Assembly (NCBI GenBank): GCA_017983845.1
Contig: JAGOAO010000005.1
Coordinates: forward strand, 10,033-74,032
From: Sediminibacterium sp.
Lineage (GTDB): Bacteria; Bacteroidota; Bacteroidia; Chitinophagales; Chitinophagaceae
Direction of reading: 5' to 3'
Length of the DNA stretch: 64,000 bases
This document shows positions 17,901 through 26,809 of this stretch, piece after piece. Every line of letters begins with the position of its first letter. Positions within the stretch are counted from its first letter, which is position 1. The position numbers and the translations under genes were made by a program. The notes beneath the pieces are model-generated. The model was not told the origin of the DNA and ran no database searches. It saw only the letters and a list, made by a program, of their open reading frames with translations.

Positions 17901-18263
17901 ATTGCTAGCAACCACTACATCTTTTAAGTTTGAACCAGTTGCATACAATACGAAATCTACGTTTGTAGCCACACCTAAGTTGGTGTTCAAATCAGTTACC
18001 TGATCGTTTTTGTAACCTACAAAGCTAGCTGCAACTGTAAATGGTCCACCAACTCTTACAGCTGGGAACACGAATGCACCTGTTTTGTTTGTTACTGTTT
18101 TGTAAGTTGTACCTGTTGGAACGTGCGTCGCTACGACTGATGCACCAACCAATACTTCTTTCTTTTCGTTTACAACAACACCAGAAATGGTTGAAGTTGT
18201 AATCTGTGCGAAACTGATGATGGTCATCATACAGCTTGCCAAAAACAAGATTGTTTTTTTCAT
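14991..18263 (-). CDS. TonB-dependent outer membrane receptor with carboxypeptidase-regulatory-like N-domain
   Basis: 1090 residues. Signal peptide MKKTILFLASCMMTIISFAQ. A CarboxypepD_reg-like beta domain (about 22-110) includes ISGVVVNEKKEVLVGASVVA. The plug region has RRELQNIPVTGPRTIDGITK and GAGINAVTRSGTNEIEG, and a long barrel ends in LRYIFGR. This is the Oar/OmpA-like TonB receptor class that occurs without a SusD partner, and indeed no susD adjoins it. The ligand is unknown. It is monocistronic: a TACCTTTG box lies upstream and a terminator downstream. Confidence 0.9.
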   Translation of the reverse strand: MKKTILFLASCMMTIISFAQITTSTISGVVVNEKKEVLVGASVVATHVPTGTTYKTVTNKTGAFVFPAVRVGGPFTVAASFVGYKNDQVTDLNTNLGVATNVDFVLYATGSNLKDVVVASNRSGLFSKERTGTAQQFGRRELQNIPVTGPRTIDGITKYNSNGNGASFGGQDSRLNNFTIDGSQFNNGFGLGSSAQAGGRTGASAISLDAIEQLQLNIAPFDIRQSGFTGAGINAVTRSGTNEIEGSYYQTERDNTSKFNGNRANGVKVTAAKFSEKTKGFRIGAPIIKNKLFIFANYEKLEKTEPGTNWISTGSPLSGSQISRPTYAELETLSNFMKDKFNYVTGPWEGYNNGTVSEKFLIRTDWNINDMHKLTARYVHHNSNADINISNSTSAGFGNRTNSALAMSFQNSGYGIMDNTRSIVVELNSKISNTLHNNLIIGYDKQIEDRAYRSQEFPTIDIKSGSSTLTSVGFDPFTPGNKLDYNTFHITDNLTKYLDKHTIVAGFNFEKYQSNNLFFPASNGVYVFNSLADFYTAANQSIAAGGAPSAFVPARTQFRYSALPGAVDPMQVLKTSRLDVYGQDEFQYNKNLKLTAGLRMAVIGFENTAIENPAITAMTFANGAKFNTGVMPKTQILFEPRLGFNWDVNGAKKTQVRGGTGVFTGRPPYVFVSNQVGNNGVLTGYIDVSGAAATNYGFTADPKKYFIPATPQLPSTFDIALTEENYKFPQVWKSNLAVDQKLPFGFVGTVEFLFNKNLNAVHYYNANLKGAVSQFTGPDNRLRFGGSDATVRVNNNVSNAIVLTNKNKGDYKSMTVKLEMPYRKGLWGSLAWTTSNATDFMSAGSIASGSWTGARSVNGNNDLNLSNSDFNIPNRIVGLLGYKIEYGGEYGGTTSFSIGYVGSQAGAFSYTISGDMNGDRISNNELIYVPKRIDEIRFAPLTVGGITYNEPQQQAAFWNYVNQDKYLKTRKGQYAERNGSVLPMLHRFDVSIVQEFFVKVKGKRNTLQFRADILNIGNRINNSWGVSQRVTNPQILAYSSVTSAGVPLYKLATQKNVDGSTTLIGSTYQKNSSVYDVWQAQIGLRYIFGR

Positions 18264-18355
18264 TTGTTTGGATTTGTTTTCTAATTGCGTTACTTGAAAT
18301 TCAACTAGCGTGGGCTAAGGATTGATTTAGCCAAATACTTGTTAATTTTCTGCCG

Positions 18356-18363
18356 CAAAGGTA
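18356..18363 (-). promoter_or_regulatory. TAnnTTTG promoter box for the TonB-dependent receptor gene
   Basis: TACCTTTG on the minus strand, about 92 nt upstream of the ATG at 18263, predicts a leader of roughly 85-90 nt. No convincing TTTG -33 box is present at the right distance. Confidence 0.4.
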
Positions 18364-18456
18364 GTCTGAATCCATTAGTTTTTGGTGCCTTTCGTCACTT
18401 AAAAATGAAGAATTAATATTAAGTTCATATACTTATTTTTATTAATTTGTAGGCAT

Positions 18457-18484
18457 CAAAAAACCCCCTAACAGGGGGTTTTAG
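18457..18484 (-). terminator. Terminator after the secreted protein gene
   Basis: Stem AAAACCCCC (18460-18468) with GGGGGTTTT (18474-18482) and a 5-nt loop, with a T run on the minus strand. The rest of the gap 18264-18577 holds the receptor promoter region and nothing else I can identify. Confidence 0.8.
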
Positions 18485-18577
18485 TTTTACATTAAAGGTT
18501 AGATCTGTAAATTGAACAAGTGGATTTTATCTAGAACCTAATTTGGTTGATCTTATTTAATTCCTAGTCTGCTCTAT

Positions 18578-19240
18578 TTATAATGCATTGTACGCTTGGA
18601 TCAATTGTACGAAATCTGCCTCTTTTTTAAGATTTAGCTTCTTTTTTGCCATAAAATCGTTGATTTCGGCCTCTTTTTCGACTAAAAAGGGCATAATTTC
18701 CTCTTTATTCAATTTCACTAATTTGAACTGATCTCCCTTTTTGATAAAATACCTGCTGGTATTGGCAAAGGTTTTAACCATTCCTGCATTGATTTCACTC
18801 ATCTCGGTGACTTGTTTGATATCTGATCGGTATAATTGAACCGGTCCCTGCGCTACCAAAACCTGTACATATTGTGCTGGTTTAATATTGTTTTGGGACA
18901 GGCCTTTAATAAAAACCTGTTGATTGAGGGTATCTGGCCATTTTGGGAACAATCTAACGGCAATGATTTGATCTAACAATTCAAAGGATTCGTCATTCTT
19001 ATTAAAAAACACTTGATTATCATAGAGGTCAATTTTCAATTCTAAATCGGCATAATATCCTTTATTGGTAATCACAGAGCCATGCTGCCATTTGTCTACC
19101 AATAAGGGGGTGCCTCTGATTCCAGCATATTTCTCAGGATTAAAATTTTTACTGGATACGGGATCTTGTAATTGTAGTAATTGTGCTTGTACATTTTGTA
19201 AAGCCATACTCAATAAAAAAAACAAAAATATCTTTTTCAT
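18578..19240 (-). CDS. Secreted protein of unknown function
   Basis: 220 residues. Clear signal peptide MKKIFLFFLLSMALQNVQAQ with cleavage after AQ. The mature part is mixed alpha/beta, with a highly charged Lys/Glu-rich C-terminal helix (about 165-210). No cysteine and no motif I recognise. It lies between two terminators, downstream of susD on the same strand, so it is probably transcribed alone. Periplasmic or outer-membrane-associated location is inferred from the signal only. Confidence 0.75.
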   Translation of the reverse strand: MKKIFLFFLLSMALQNVQAQLLQLQDPVSSKNFNPEKYAGIRGTPLLVDKWQHGSVITNKGYYADLELKIDLYDNQVFFNKNDESFELLDQIIAVRLFPKWPDTLNQQVFIKGLSQNNIKPAQYVQVLVAQGPVQLYRSDIKQVTEMSEINAGMVKTFANTSRYFIKKGDQFKLVKLNKEEIMPFLVEKEAEINDFMAKKKLNLKKEADFVQLIQAYNAL

Positions 19241-19324
19241 GCTTGCTTGTTTGTTGCCTAAAACTAATTGCTTTGACTGATTTTTTAAAATAAATCTTCG
19301 TTAAAAATCGCCACAAAAGGCTAC

Positions 19325-19356
19325 AAAAAAAGAAAGGCTACCCTTGGGTAGCCTTT
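19325..19356 (-). terminator. Rho-independent terminator after susD
   Basis: Eleven-base stem AAAGGCTACCC (19333-19343) with GGGTAGCCTTT (19346-19356), followed on the minus strand by a T-rich run (complement of 19325-19335). It lies 24 nt after the SusD stop. Confidence 0.85.
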
Positions 19357-19379
19357 CGATATCATTCAAAACCGGAAGA

Positions 19380-20780
19380 TTAATTCCAACCTGGATTTTG
19401 TTGAGTCTTAATGGTTGGATTCGCATCCAATTCACCTTGAGGGATCGGCATGATTCTTCTGAAATTAGAAAATGCAATTGTTCTTGCAGCAGCAGGGTAG
19501 TTTGTACCACGTACTACATCTCTCTTTAATCTTTGTAAGTCATGGTATCTTTCACCTTCGAAAGCCAATTCTTTTCTTCTTTCAGTAATGATGTCTTCTA
19601 ATAAAGCAGCACCTGTTGAAGCGATTGCTGTTGCACCTCTTCTGCTAGTTACTTCATTTACATATCTAATAGCATCTGCTTCGTTCGCTGGGTAAGAAGC
19701 TTCAGCTGCGATTAAATACATTTCAGACATTCTGATTACTTTAGTATCAGAGTGGTCGCCGCTGAAAGAACTGTATTTATTTACAAATACAGAAGCTAAA
19801 CCACCTCTTGTACCAGTTGCATACAATGCTTTTCTAGCATCATTTGCAGCAAATGTTGCATATAAATCATCAGAACATAACATGTCGCCATAGTTACCTG
19901 ATTGTAAGTAGATATATGCCAATGCATCAAATGCGTTGTTTGCAACAGCATCAAATGACAATTCAAATAAAGTTTCTACTTTATCTGTTCTGTAACTCAC
20001 ACCAGCCCAGTAGCCAGCATGTGCAGCAGCAGTAACAGCAGTAAATCCACTATTTGTAATGACATCTAAAGCAGCAGTTTTAGCATTTGTTTTATCTCCC
20101 ATTGTGTTATACACTTTAGCTTGTAATGCCTTAGCAGCATACTTGCTAAATTGAGAAGAGTTAGTGAACTTAGTCATCAATGTATACGCTTGAGTTAAGT
20201 CAGCGTTGATTAATGCATACACTTCAGAAACTTTAGCTCTTCCTGGTTTTAAATCTGCGTTGTAAGTAGTTACCAAAGGCACACCTAAAGCAGTAGGGTC
20301 TTGCGTATATGGAGTTCCGAAAAAGCGTACTAAATTATAATATGCTAAAGCACGGATTGCATATGCTTCACCTTTGTATTGATTTACGTTTGCATTCGCA
20401 GCAACAGTAGAGTTGATGATATTGTTCGCACGTAAAATTACAGAATATGATGCATTCCATAAACCAGCTACATCACCATCAGTTACCGTATAGGTATTGT
20501 TATTGAATAATGTATAACGGTTGGTGTTTAATGTTGACTGATAAGTGTTGTCACCCATCATATCTCCAATTACCATTAAAGATCTACCATATAAAGCAGT
20601 AGATTTTAATCCCGCGTATGTTCCACGCAAAGCAACTTGCAAATCTGCTTCAGTTGCTAATGCTGCTTCTGGTGTCAAAGAGGTTGGAGGGTTTAACTCC
20701 AAGAAGCTCTTTTTACAAGAAGCCAATGATACTAACAACACTGTTGCTAACATCAAGTTTTTTATTGTAAATCGTTTCAT
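19380..20780 (-). CDS. RagB/SusD family nutrient-binding outer membrane lipoprotein
   Basis: 466 residues. Lipoprotein signal ends at Cys22 (VSLASCKKS). The N-terminal SusD-like signature FLELNPPTSLTPEAALATEADLQ and the C-terminal RRKELAFEGERYHDLQRLKR are typical. SusD proteins cap the SusC channel and bind glycan at the surface. It begins 28 nt after the SusC stop, so both are co-transcribed. With the divergent GH32 gene it probably binds fructan or fructo-oligosaccharide (inference from context, not from visible binding residues). Confidence 0.93.
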   Translation of the reverse strand: MKRFTIKNLMLATVLLVSLASCKKSFLELNPPTSLTPEAALATEADLQVALRGTYAGLKSTALYGRSLMVIGDMMGDNTYQSTLNTNRYTLFNNNTYTVTDGDVAGLWNASYSVILRANNIINSTVAANANVNQYKGEAYAIRALAYYNLVRFFGTPYTQDPTALGVPLVTTYNADLKPGRAKVSEVYALINADLTQAYTLMTKFTNSSQFSKYAAKALQAKVYNTMGDKTNAKTAALDVITNSGFTAVTAAAHAGYWAGVSYRTDKVETLFELSFDAVANNAFDALAYIYLQSGNYGDMLCSDDLYATFAANDARKALYATGTRGGLASVFVNKYSSFSGDHSDTKVIRMSEMYLIAAEASYPANEADAIRYVNEVTSRRGATAIASTGAALLEDIITERRKELAFEGERYHDLQRLKRDVVRGTNYPAAARTIAFSNFRRIMPIPQGELDANPTIKTQQNPGWN

Positions 20781-20808
20781 ATTCTTTTCTATTTGAATTT
20801 AACTTTTA

Positions 20809-23802
20809 TTAGAATGATAGGCTTAATCCTACAGTAACTGTTTTAGGAATGAAAACATTCAAGTTAGTAGCACTACCAGTTCCTTGCTCTGGATCAAACG
20901 GCAAGTTGTCGTCTTTAACCCATGTGAATAAGTTGGTTCCTCTAACATAAATATTTGCACTGCCTAATTTTACCTTGTCTAAGATTGATTTTGGTAAAGT
21001 GTATCCAAATTGAATGTCTCTAACACGGATAAAGCTACCATCATTTAAGTTGTAAGTAGATCCATTGTTAAATCCTTTGTTACCACCGTAAACATACTTA
21101 GGTACATCTGTGATGTCACCCGCTTGCTGCCAACGATCTAACTGACGTTGTACTTTGTTGAAAGTACCACCAAAACCAGAACCTAAATAGTAACCTCTCC
21201 ATGTGTCATACACTTTATTACCAAAGTTGTAGTACAATTGAGCGCTTAAGTTAAATCCTTTGTAAGTGATCGCATTTGTAAATGAACCAAAGTATTTAGG
21301 TAAAGCCTGACCCGCTAAAATACGAGCAGCAGCACCTGGGTATACGTTAGTAGTACTTGTACGCTTGTTATCTGAATACCACAATGGATCTCCGTTTGCA
21401 GGATTTACTCCAGCCCACTCACGTAAGAAGAAAGTATTTAAACTTTGTCCTTCACGAATGATATAGTTTCCAGAAATGATATCCGCATCTTTTGGTAAGC
21501 TTAAGATTTTGTTCTTGTTGTTTGAGAAGTTGAAATCCATATCCCAACGTAAGTTCTTAGTTTGAATAGGAACAATGTTGATAGCGAATTCCACACCTCT
21601 GTTCTCCATAGAGCCAATATTTCTTGTTGCAGATCCAAAACCAGATGTGTTAGACAATGGCACACTTAACAATAAGTTCTCTGATGTTCTAACATAGTAA
21701 TCAAAAGTTACATTCACTCTATTTTTTAATACGCTGAAATCAAGACCAACGTTCATTGGTTTGTTTAACTCCCAAGTTAAGTTCTCATCACCTACGTTTG
21801 TTGGTGCTGAACCTGGTAATTGGTTGTAGTTGAATCCAAATCCGTATAATGCAGGTGCATCATAGTTGCCGATACCGGCGTTACCGTTCACACCATATGA
21901 TCCACGTAATTTCAATTGATCGATGAACTTAATGTTGCTCATGAATTTCTCTCTATCGATATTCCATGTACCACCCACAGACCAGAAATTACCATAACGA
22001 TTTTTTGCACTGAAACGAGAAGATCCATCACGACGGAAACTTCCAGAAATTACAAAACGATTTTGGTAGTTCAAGTTAGTAGAAGCAAACTGAGATTCGA
22101 AAGTGTAATCAGAAATAGTTGCACTCGCAGTGGTTGGACTAGCACCAGAAGCTGGATAAGTCAAAGCCAAAGATGGAGGGAACTGTTGTGCTTGTAAAGA
22201 AGAAAAATATCCTGCAGACTTTTGCGCTTCATATCCAATTTGAGTTGAAGTAGAAAGGTCTCCGTTGCGAGTGATATTTTGTTGTAAATCTAAAGTGTTT
22301 GTCCAAACATAGTTGAAGTAACGAGTATAGTATGCAAATGCACGACCACCAGAAGCAACACCATCACCATGAAGTGGGTTATTGTACTGATCTTCCTCTA
22401 AGTTGTTGTAGTCAATACCATACACAGACTTGAATTTCAAGTTGTCTAAGATTTTGTATTCACCTGTAACACTTCCTCTTGCACTTGTTTGACGTAAGAA
22501 ACGCTTATCCATTTCAGATAAAGCTACTGTGTTATGTAAACCACTATTCAATACATAGTTGTAAGAACCGTCTGCTTTGTAAGCAGAATATGATGGCAAT
22601 AAGAAATATGTACTCAATAATGGGTTACCGAAAGCACCACCTGCTAAAGGAGCACGTTGGTTTACATTACCAGCATTTAAATTAAAGCTAATGTTTAATT
22701 TTTCTGTTGCCTTGTTGTTGATTCTAACATTGATGTTATTTCTTCTCAACTGAGAGTTGATAGAAGTACCTTCTTGGTAGAAATGACCTCCAGATAAGAA
22801 GAAAGTAGTTTTATCGTTACCACCTTCTGCACTGAAGTTATATTGTTGTTGTTGACCTTTACGCATGATATTGTCATACCAGTTAAAGTCAATCCCATTG
22901 CCTTGACCCAATGCAGTCATTGTTGATGCAATTTGAGCAGCAGAATAACCACCGTTTACCAAACCTTCACGAGTAATATCTAAGTATTGTTGCGCGTTTA
23001 ATGGCTTATACTTTTCGTTTTGGTAAGCAACGTCTGATTGACCAACTTCCGTATCAAAACGGAACTTCGTTTTACCACCTTTACCTTTTTTAGTTGTGAT
23101 AACGATTACACCATTTGCAGCACGGCTACCATAGATAGACTGAGATGCAGCGTCTTTCAACACAGAGATGCTTTCGATATCGTTCGGGTTCAATGTACTT
23201 AACAAGTTACCTGTAGTTTGTAAACGAGATGCGTCACCAGCATTTACTGGAACTCCATCGATTACCCACAATGGTGAGTTACTTGCGTTGATTGAACTTG
23301 CACCACGAATTAAGATTGCTTGGCTAGCACCTGGTTGTCCAGAAGCTGCTACTGATTGTAAACCAGCAACCTTTCCTTGTAATGCTTTGTCCACTGAACT
23401 GAATGGCAAGTTCTCAATTTCTGCAGCTTTCACTGTTGAAATAGAACCTGTGTTTGCAGCTTTTTTTGTAGTACCGTAACCTGTTACAATTACTTCTTGT
23501 AATTCAGAAGCAACTGATGTTAACACTACATTAATTTCAGACTTTGAACCAATGCTTGCTTCTTGAGCAACAAAGTTTAAAGCGCTAAATACTAATACTT
23601 TCGCATTAGCTGGAACAGCCAATGTGTAATTACCTTGCTCGTCTGCCTTGGTTCCAACTGTAGAACCTTTTACTACGACAGAGGCATTTGCGATGGGCTT
23701 CTTCCCATCTTCAGTTACCTTACCTTTTATCGTTTTAGTTTGTGCAGTAACCTGAGTTACTCCCAAAACTGCGCATAAAAGGATTGCGACAAATTTTCTC
23801 AT
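20809..23802 (-). CDS. SusC/RagA family TonB-linked outer membrane transporter
   Basis: 997 residues. Signal peptide to about residue 20 (VTQVTAQ), a CarboxypepD_reg domain (TIKGKVTEDGKKPIANASVV), and the TonB/plug boundary LQEVIVTGYGTTKKAANTGS. The plug signatures are LWVIDGVPVN and SIYGSRAANGVIVITTKKG, and the barrel ends TVGLSLSF with a terminal Phe. It imports SusD-captured oligosaccharide into the periplasm using TonB energy. Same operon as the SusD gene downstream. No HTCS, SusR or ECF sigma/anti-sigma gene is adjacent, so its regulator must be elsewhere. Confidence 0.95.
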   Translation of the reverse strand: MRKFVAILLCAVLGVTQVTAQTKTIKGKVTEDGKKPIANASVVVKGSTVGTKADEQGNYTLAVPANAKVLVFSALNFVAQEASIGSKSEINVVLTSVASELQEVIVTGYGTTKKAANTGSISTVKAAEIENLPFSSVDKALQGKVAGLQSVAASGQPGASQAILIRGASSINASNSPLWVIDGVPVNAGDASRLQTTGNLLSTLNPNDIESISVLKDAASQSIYGSRAANGVIVITTKKGKGGKTKFRFDTEVGQSDVAYQNEKYKPLNAQQYLDITREGLVNGGYSAAQIASTMTALGQGNGIDFNWYDNIMRKGQQQQYNFSAEGGNDKTTFFLSGGHFYQEGTSINSQLRRNNINVRINNKATEKLNISFNLNAGNVNQRAPLAGGAFGNPLLSTYFLLPSYSAYKADGSYNYVLNSGLHNTVALSEMDKRFLRQTSARGSVTGEYKILDNLKFKSVYGIDYNNLEEDQYNNPLHGDGVASGGRAFAYYTRYFNYVWTNTLDLQQNITRNGDLSTSTQIGYEAQKSAGYFSSLQAQQFPPSLALTYPASGASPTTASATISDYTFESQFASTNLNYQNRFVISGSFRRDGSSRFSAKNRYGNFWSVGGTWNIDREKFMSNIKFIDQLKLRGSYGVNGNAGIGNYDAPALYGFGFNYNQLPGSAPTNVGDENLTWELNKPMNVGLDFSVLKNRVNVTFDYYVRTSENLLLSVPLSNTSGFGSATRNIGSMENRGVEFAINIVPIQTKNLRWDMDFNFSNNKNKILSLPKDADIISGNYIIREGQSLNTFFLREWAGVNPANGDPLWYSDNKRTSTTNVYPGAAARILAGQALPKYFGSFTNAITYKGFNLSAQLYYNFGNKVYDTWRGYYLGSGFGGTFNKVQRQLDRWQQAGDITDVPKYVYGGNKGFNNGSTYNLNDGSFIRVRDIQFGYTLPKSILDKVKLGSANIYVRGTNLFTWVKDDNLPFDPEQGTGSATNLNVFIPKTVTVGLSLSF

Positions 23803-23856
23803 AATTTAATTTTTTTACGAACCCCTAAATTAGTTAATAATTCGTTAACACAATAG

Positions 23857-23895
23857 AAAATAGACTAAGAAAATTGTCATTTTTATGTCTATTTT
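23857..23895. promoter_or_regulatory. Inverted repeat in the susC / GH32 divergent promoter region
   Basis: AAAATAGAC at 23857-23865 and its exact reverse complement GTCTATTTT at 23887-23895, separated by 21 bp, sit in the 114-bp gap between the two divergent start codons. This is a plausible shared operator. No canonical TAnnTTTG box is seen for either gene. Confidence 0.4.
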
Positions 23896-23916
23896 TAATC
23901 ATTAAAACGCCCTTTT

Positions 23917-25437
23917 ATGCCATTTTCTAGACTATTTTTTTGCCTTTTTTTGCTTTTTATCTTAACTCAATTGACAGCTCAAGGGCAAACTAAAAAGAGT
24001 AAACCAATGGACAATGAAACCTTATATAGACCTATTTTTCATTTTACCCCTCAAAAGGGCTGGATGAACGACCCCAATGGAATGATCTTCTTGAACGGGC
24101 AGTATCATTTATTTTATCAGCACTATCCAGCTGCTACCGTTTGGGGTCCCATGCACTGGGGACACGCTACCAGTAAGGATTTGGTGGATTGGACGCATCT
24201 GCCTATTGCCCTCTATCCCGACTCCATTGGGATGATTTTTTCTGGTTCTGCAGTCTTGGATAAAAACAATACAAGCGGTTTAGGGCGCAATGGCATCGCT
24301 CCATTGGTGGCCATTTTTACCCAACACAATATGCCTGGTGAAAAGGCGGGTAGGGTGGATTTTCAGAACCAATCTATTGCTTTTAGCCTAGATGAAGGCA
24401 GGACTTGGACTAAATATGCCGGAAATCCGGTGCTCAAAACCCCTAATTTGAAGGATTTTAGAGATCCTAAAGTGATTTGGCATGCCCCAACCCAAAAATG
24501 GATCATGAATTTGGCGGTTGCGGACCATATAGAGTTCTACAGTTCCCCTAATTTGATCGACTGGACCAAGGAATCTGAGTTGGGCAAAGGGCAATTTGCA
24601 CATGGTGGTGTTTGGGAATGCCCGGATTTATTGCCTTTTAACGTGAACGGACAAACCATTTGGGTTTTATTAGTGAGTATGAATCCAGGGGGACCCAATA
24701 GCGGCTCTGCCACACAATATATGGTAGGTGATTTTGATGGTCATGTATTTAAGCCTTTTTCAACCCAAACAAAATGGATGGATTATGGTCCAGACAATTA
24801 TGCGGGGGTGACTTTTTCAAACAAAGGGGATAGAAATATTTTAATTGGGTGGATGAGCAATTGGAACTACGCGAACTTGGTTCCAACAGACAAATGGAGA
24901 AGCGCTATGACGGTGCCTAGGGAATTGAGTGTAGTGAAAAGGAATACGAATGAAAATACAGCGTCTAGTACAAGCGCCATTTCTTTGAACGATTACCTTT
25001 TAGTATCGAATCCGGTGAAGGAATTGAATGGTCGTTTTACAAAAATAGTATCCAATGAAAATACCATACCCAATCGAATTGACATTGCAGATTTAAAAGC
25101 AACTGATTTTGAAATTATTTTATCCAATGCATTCAATGAAAAAATAGTCGTTGGATATGATGCGAATAAAAAACAATTTTTTATTGACCGAAAAAATGCG
25201 GGTGTATCAAAATTTCATGACGGGTTCGCTGCAGTGGCTACTGCGCCTAGATTTGCGGATGATGCAAAAATGGATCTAACTATTTTATTGGATAAAACAT
25301 CTGTTGAATTATTTGCTGATGGTGGGCGTACTGTGATGACGGCTTTGTTTTTCCCAACACATCCTTTTACCAATTGGAAAGTCTATTCAAAAGAAATGGT
25401 TCAGCCGAGCGCAATGAATTTATTTTCATTTAAATAA
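23917..25437 (+). CDS. Glycoside hydrolase family 32 (levanase/inulinase/invertase type)
   Basis: 506 residues. Signal peptide to about residue 24. The three GH32 signatures are present: WMNDPNG (49-55) with nucleophile Asp52, FRDPK with Asp183, and WECPDLLP with acid/base Glu234. A five-blade propeller is followed by a C-terminal beta-sandwich (about 345-506). It hydrolyses beta-fructosidic bonds in sucrose, inulin or levan; the exact linkage cannot be read from sequence. Secreted to the periplasm or surface. Divergent from susC, so the three genes form a compact fructan-use locus without a fructokinase or inner-membrane transporter nearby. Confidence 0.94.
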   Translation: MPFSRLFFCLFLLFILTQLTAQGQTKKSKPMDNETLYRPIFHFTPQKGWMNDPNGMIFLNGQYHLFYQHYPAATVWGPMHWGHATSKDLVDWTHLPIALYPDSIGMIFSGSAVLDKNNTSGLGRNGIAPLVAIFTQHNMPGEKAGRVDFQNQSIAFSLDEGRTWTKYAGNPVLKTPNLKDFRDPKVIWHAPTQKWIMNLAVADHIEFYSSPNLIDWTKESELGKGQFAHGGVWECPDLLPFNVNGQTIWVLLVSMNPGGPNSGSATQYMVGDFDGHVFKPFSTQTKWMDYGPDNYAGVTFSNKGDRNILIGWMSNWNYANLVPTDKWRSAMTVPRELSVVKRNTNENTASSTSAISLNDYLLVSNPVKELNGRFTKIVSNENTIPNRIDIADLKATDFEIILSNAFNEKIVVGYDANKKQFFIDRKNAGVSKFHDGFAAVATAPRFADDAKMDLTILLDKTSVELFADGGRTVMTALFFPTHPFTNWKVYSKEMVQPSAMNLFSFK

Positions 25438-25474
25438 ACTTCAAACTTTTTAAGTTTTCACTTGTTATTTTTAT

Positions 25475-26110
25475 ATGCAACAATTTACTTCTGCCGAATG
25501 GCAATCTTGGGAAAGATTTTATAGAGCGAATTTTATCAATAGCTTAACTGGTTTTAAATCGGCTAGTTTAATTGGCACCATCAATGCGCAAGGGGTACCT
25601 AACCTAGGCATGTTTAGTAGCATGGTGCATATTGGTTCTGACCCTGCATTGATTGGTTTTATCAATCGCCCTGTTGCAGCAGCACCGCATACTTTAGCGA
25701 ATATTAAATCCAACGGATTTTATACCGTGAACCATATTCATCCAAATTTTTTAGCGCAAGCGCATCAAACCAGCGCTAAATATCCGGACGAAGTAAATGA
25801 GTTTTCCGAAGTAGGATTGACCGAGGAATATATTGCTGGTGTGCAAGTGCCTTTTGTGCAAGAAAGCCATATCAAATACCTGCTTTCTTTAAAAGAGATC
25901 ATTCCCATTCAATTAAACGATACATTTTTAGTCATTGGTCAATTGGAACAAGTGCTGATTGATCCTTCGCTCCAACCAACTACAGATGGATTCTTACACC
26001 TTGACCAAGCTGGAAGCATTTGTAGCAATGGGTTAGACGCGTATTACAAAACGGAATTGATAGATCGTTATACGTATGCAAAGCCCGAAAAGCCTGCGAA
26101 TACCTTGTAA
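25475..26110 (+). CDS. Flavin reductase domain protein (FMN-binding split barrel)
   Basis: 211 residues, cytoplasmic. Typical features of the flavin-reductase-like fold: SLIGTINAQGVPNLGMFSSM, INRPVAAAPHTLANIK (flavin phosphate/ring contacts) and FYTVNHIHPNFLAQAHQTSAKYP. Relatives bind FMN and often act as flavin reductases or uncharacterised flavoproteins. It lies 37 nt after the GH32 stop but has no obvious link to fructan use; it may be read through. A short hairpin-like AAACTTTTTAAGTTT lies between them. Confidence 0.85.
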   Translation: MQQFTSAEWQSWERFYRANFINSLTGFKSASLIGTINAQGVPNLGMFSSMVHIGSDPALIGFINRPVAAAPHTLANIKSNGFYTVNHIHPNFLAQAHQTSAKYPDEVNEFSEVGLTEEYIAGVQVPFVQESHIKYLLSLKEIIPIQLNDTFLVIGQLEQVLIDPSLQPTTDGFLHLDQAGSICSNGLDAYYKTELIDRYTYAKPEKPANTL

Positions 26111-26179
26111 CTGATTTACAACCTGTCATCCATTTTTATTTTGCATGCGCCTTCTTTTTAGGTAAATTACATCAAATCG

Positions 26180-26791
26180 ATGTATATGAATCCTTGTCAA
26201 TTTGATGATGCAAGAAGGGGCTTCTTGAAAAAGTCAGTTTCAATAGCTGCACTTTATTTAAGTCCATCTATTTTAGTCAAAACTTTTGCTGCTGATGCGA
26301 TTATGCCCACGCCCATCGCCAAAGAAAAACTACAGTTTATTTTAAATGGCAAACCCGTTACACTCGAAATTGATGCAAGAACAACCATGCTCAATTTATT
26401 AAGAGAACATATTGGTTACACGGGTACTAAGAAAGGATGCGAGATGGGTCAGTGTGGGGCATGTACGATTCATGTAAATGGAAAGCGTTTGAAATCTTGT
26501 ACTCAGTTGGCTTTAAATCATCAAAACAATCAAATCACCACCATCGAAGGGCTTGCGAATGGAGATCAATTGCATCCAATGCAGGCTGCGTTTTTAAAGC
26601 ATGACGCTTTTCAATGTGGTTATTGCACTTCTGGACAAATCATGTCTGCTGTGGCTTGTGTTAGAGAAGGCAATGCAAAAACACGCAAGAGTATTCAAGC
26701 CTATATGGATACGAATATTTGTAGATGTGGTGCATATCAAAATATTGTGGACGCTATTGAAGAAGTGGCTAAATCGGGTGCAAAAATTTAA
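26180..26791 (+). CDS. Molybdenum hydroxylase small subunit, two [2Fe-2S] clusters, Tat-exported
   Basis: 203 residues. All eight cluster cysteines are present: C87, C92, C95, C107 for the plant-type cluster and C146, C149, C181, C183 for the second. The N-terminus has an ARRGFLKK twin-arginine motif (11-18), then a hydrophobic stretch ending AADA, unusual for the family core and indicating folded export to the periplasm. Similar to small subunits of isoquinoline 1-oxidoreductase and PaoA-type aldehyde oxidoreductases. ATG codons at 26180 and 26186 both keep the Tat signal. It lies 18 nt before the large subunit gene. Confidence 0.92.
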   Translation: MYMNPCQFDDARRGFLKKSVSIAALYLSPSILVKTFAADAIMPTPIAKEKLQFILNGKPVTLEIDARTTMLNLLREHIGYTGTKKGCEMGQCGACTIHVNGKRLKSCTQLALNHQNNQITTIEGLANGDQLHPMQAAFLKHDAFQCGYCTSGQIMSAVACVREGNAKTRKSIQAYMDTNICRCGAYQNIVDAIEEVAKSGAKI

Positions 26792-26809
26792 TCTATTTAA
26801 TTTTCTTTT

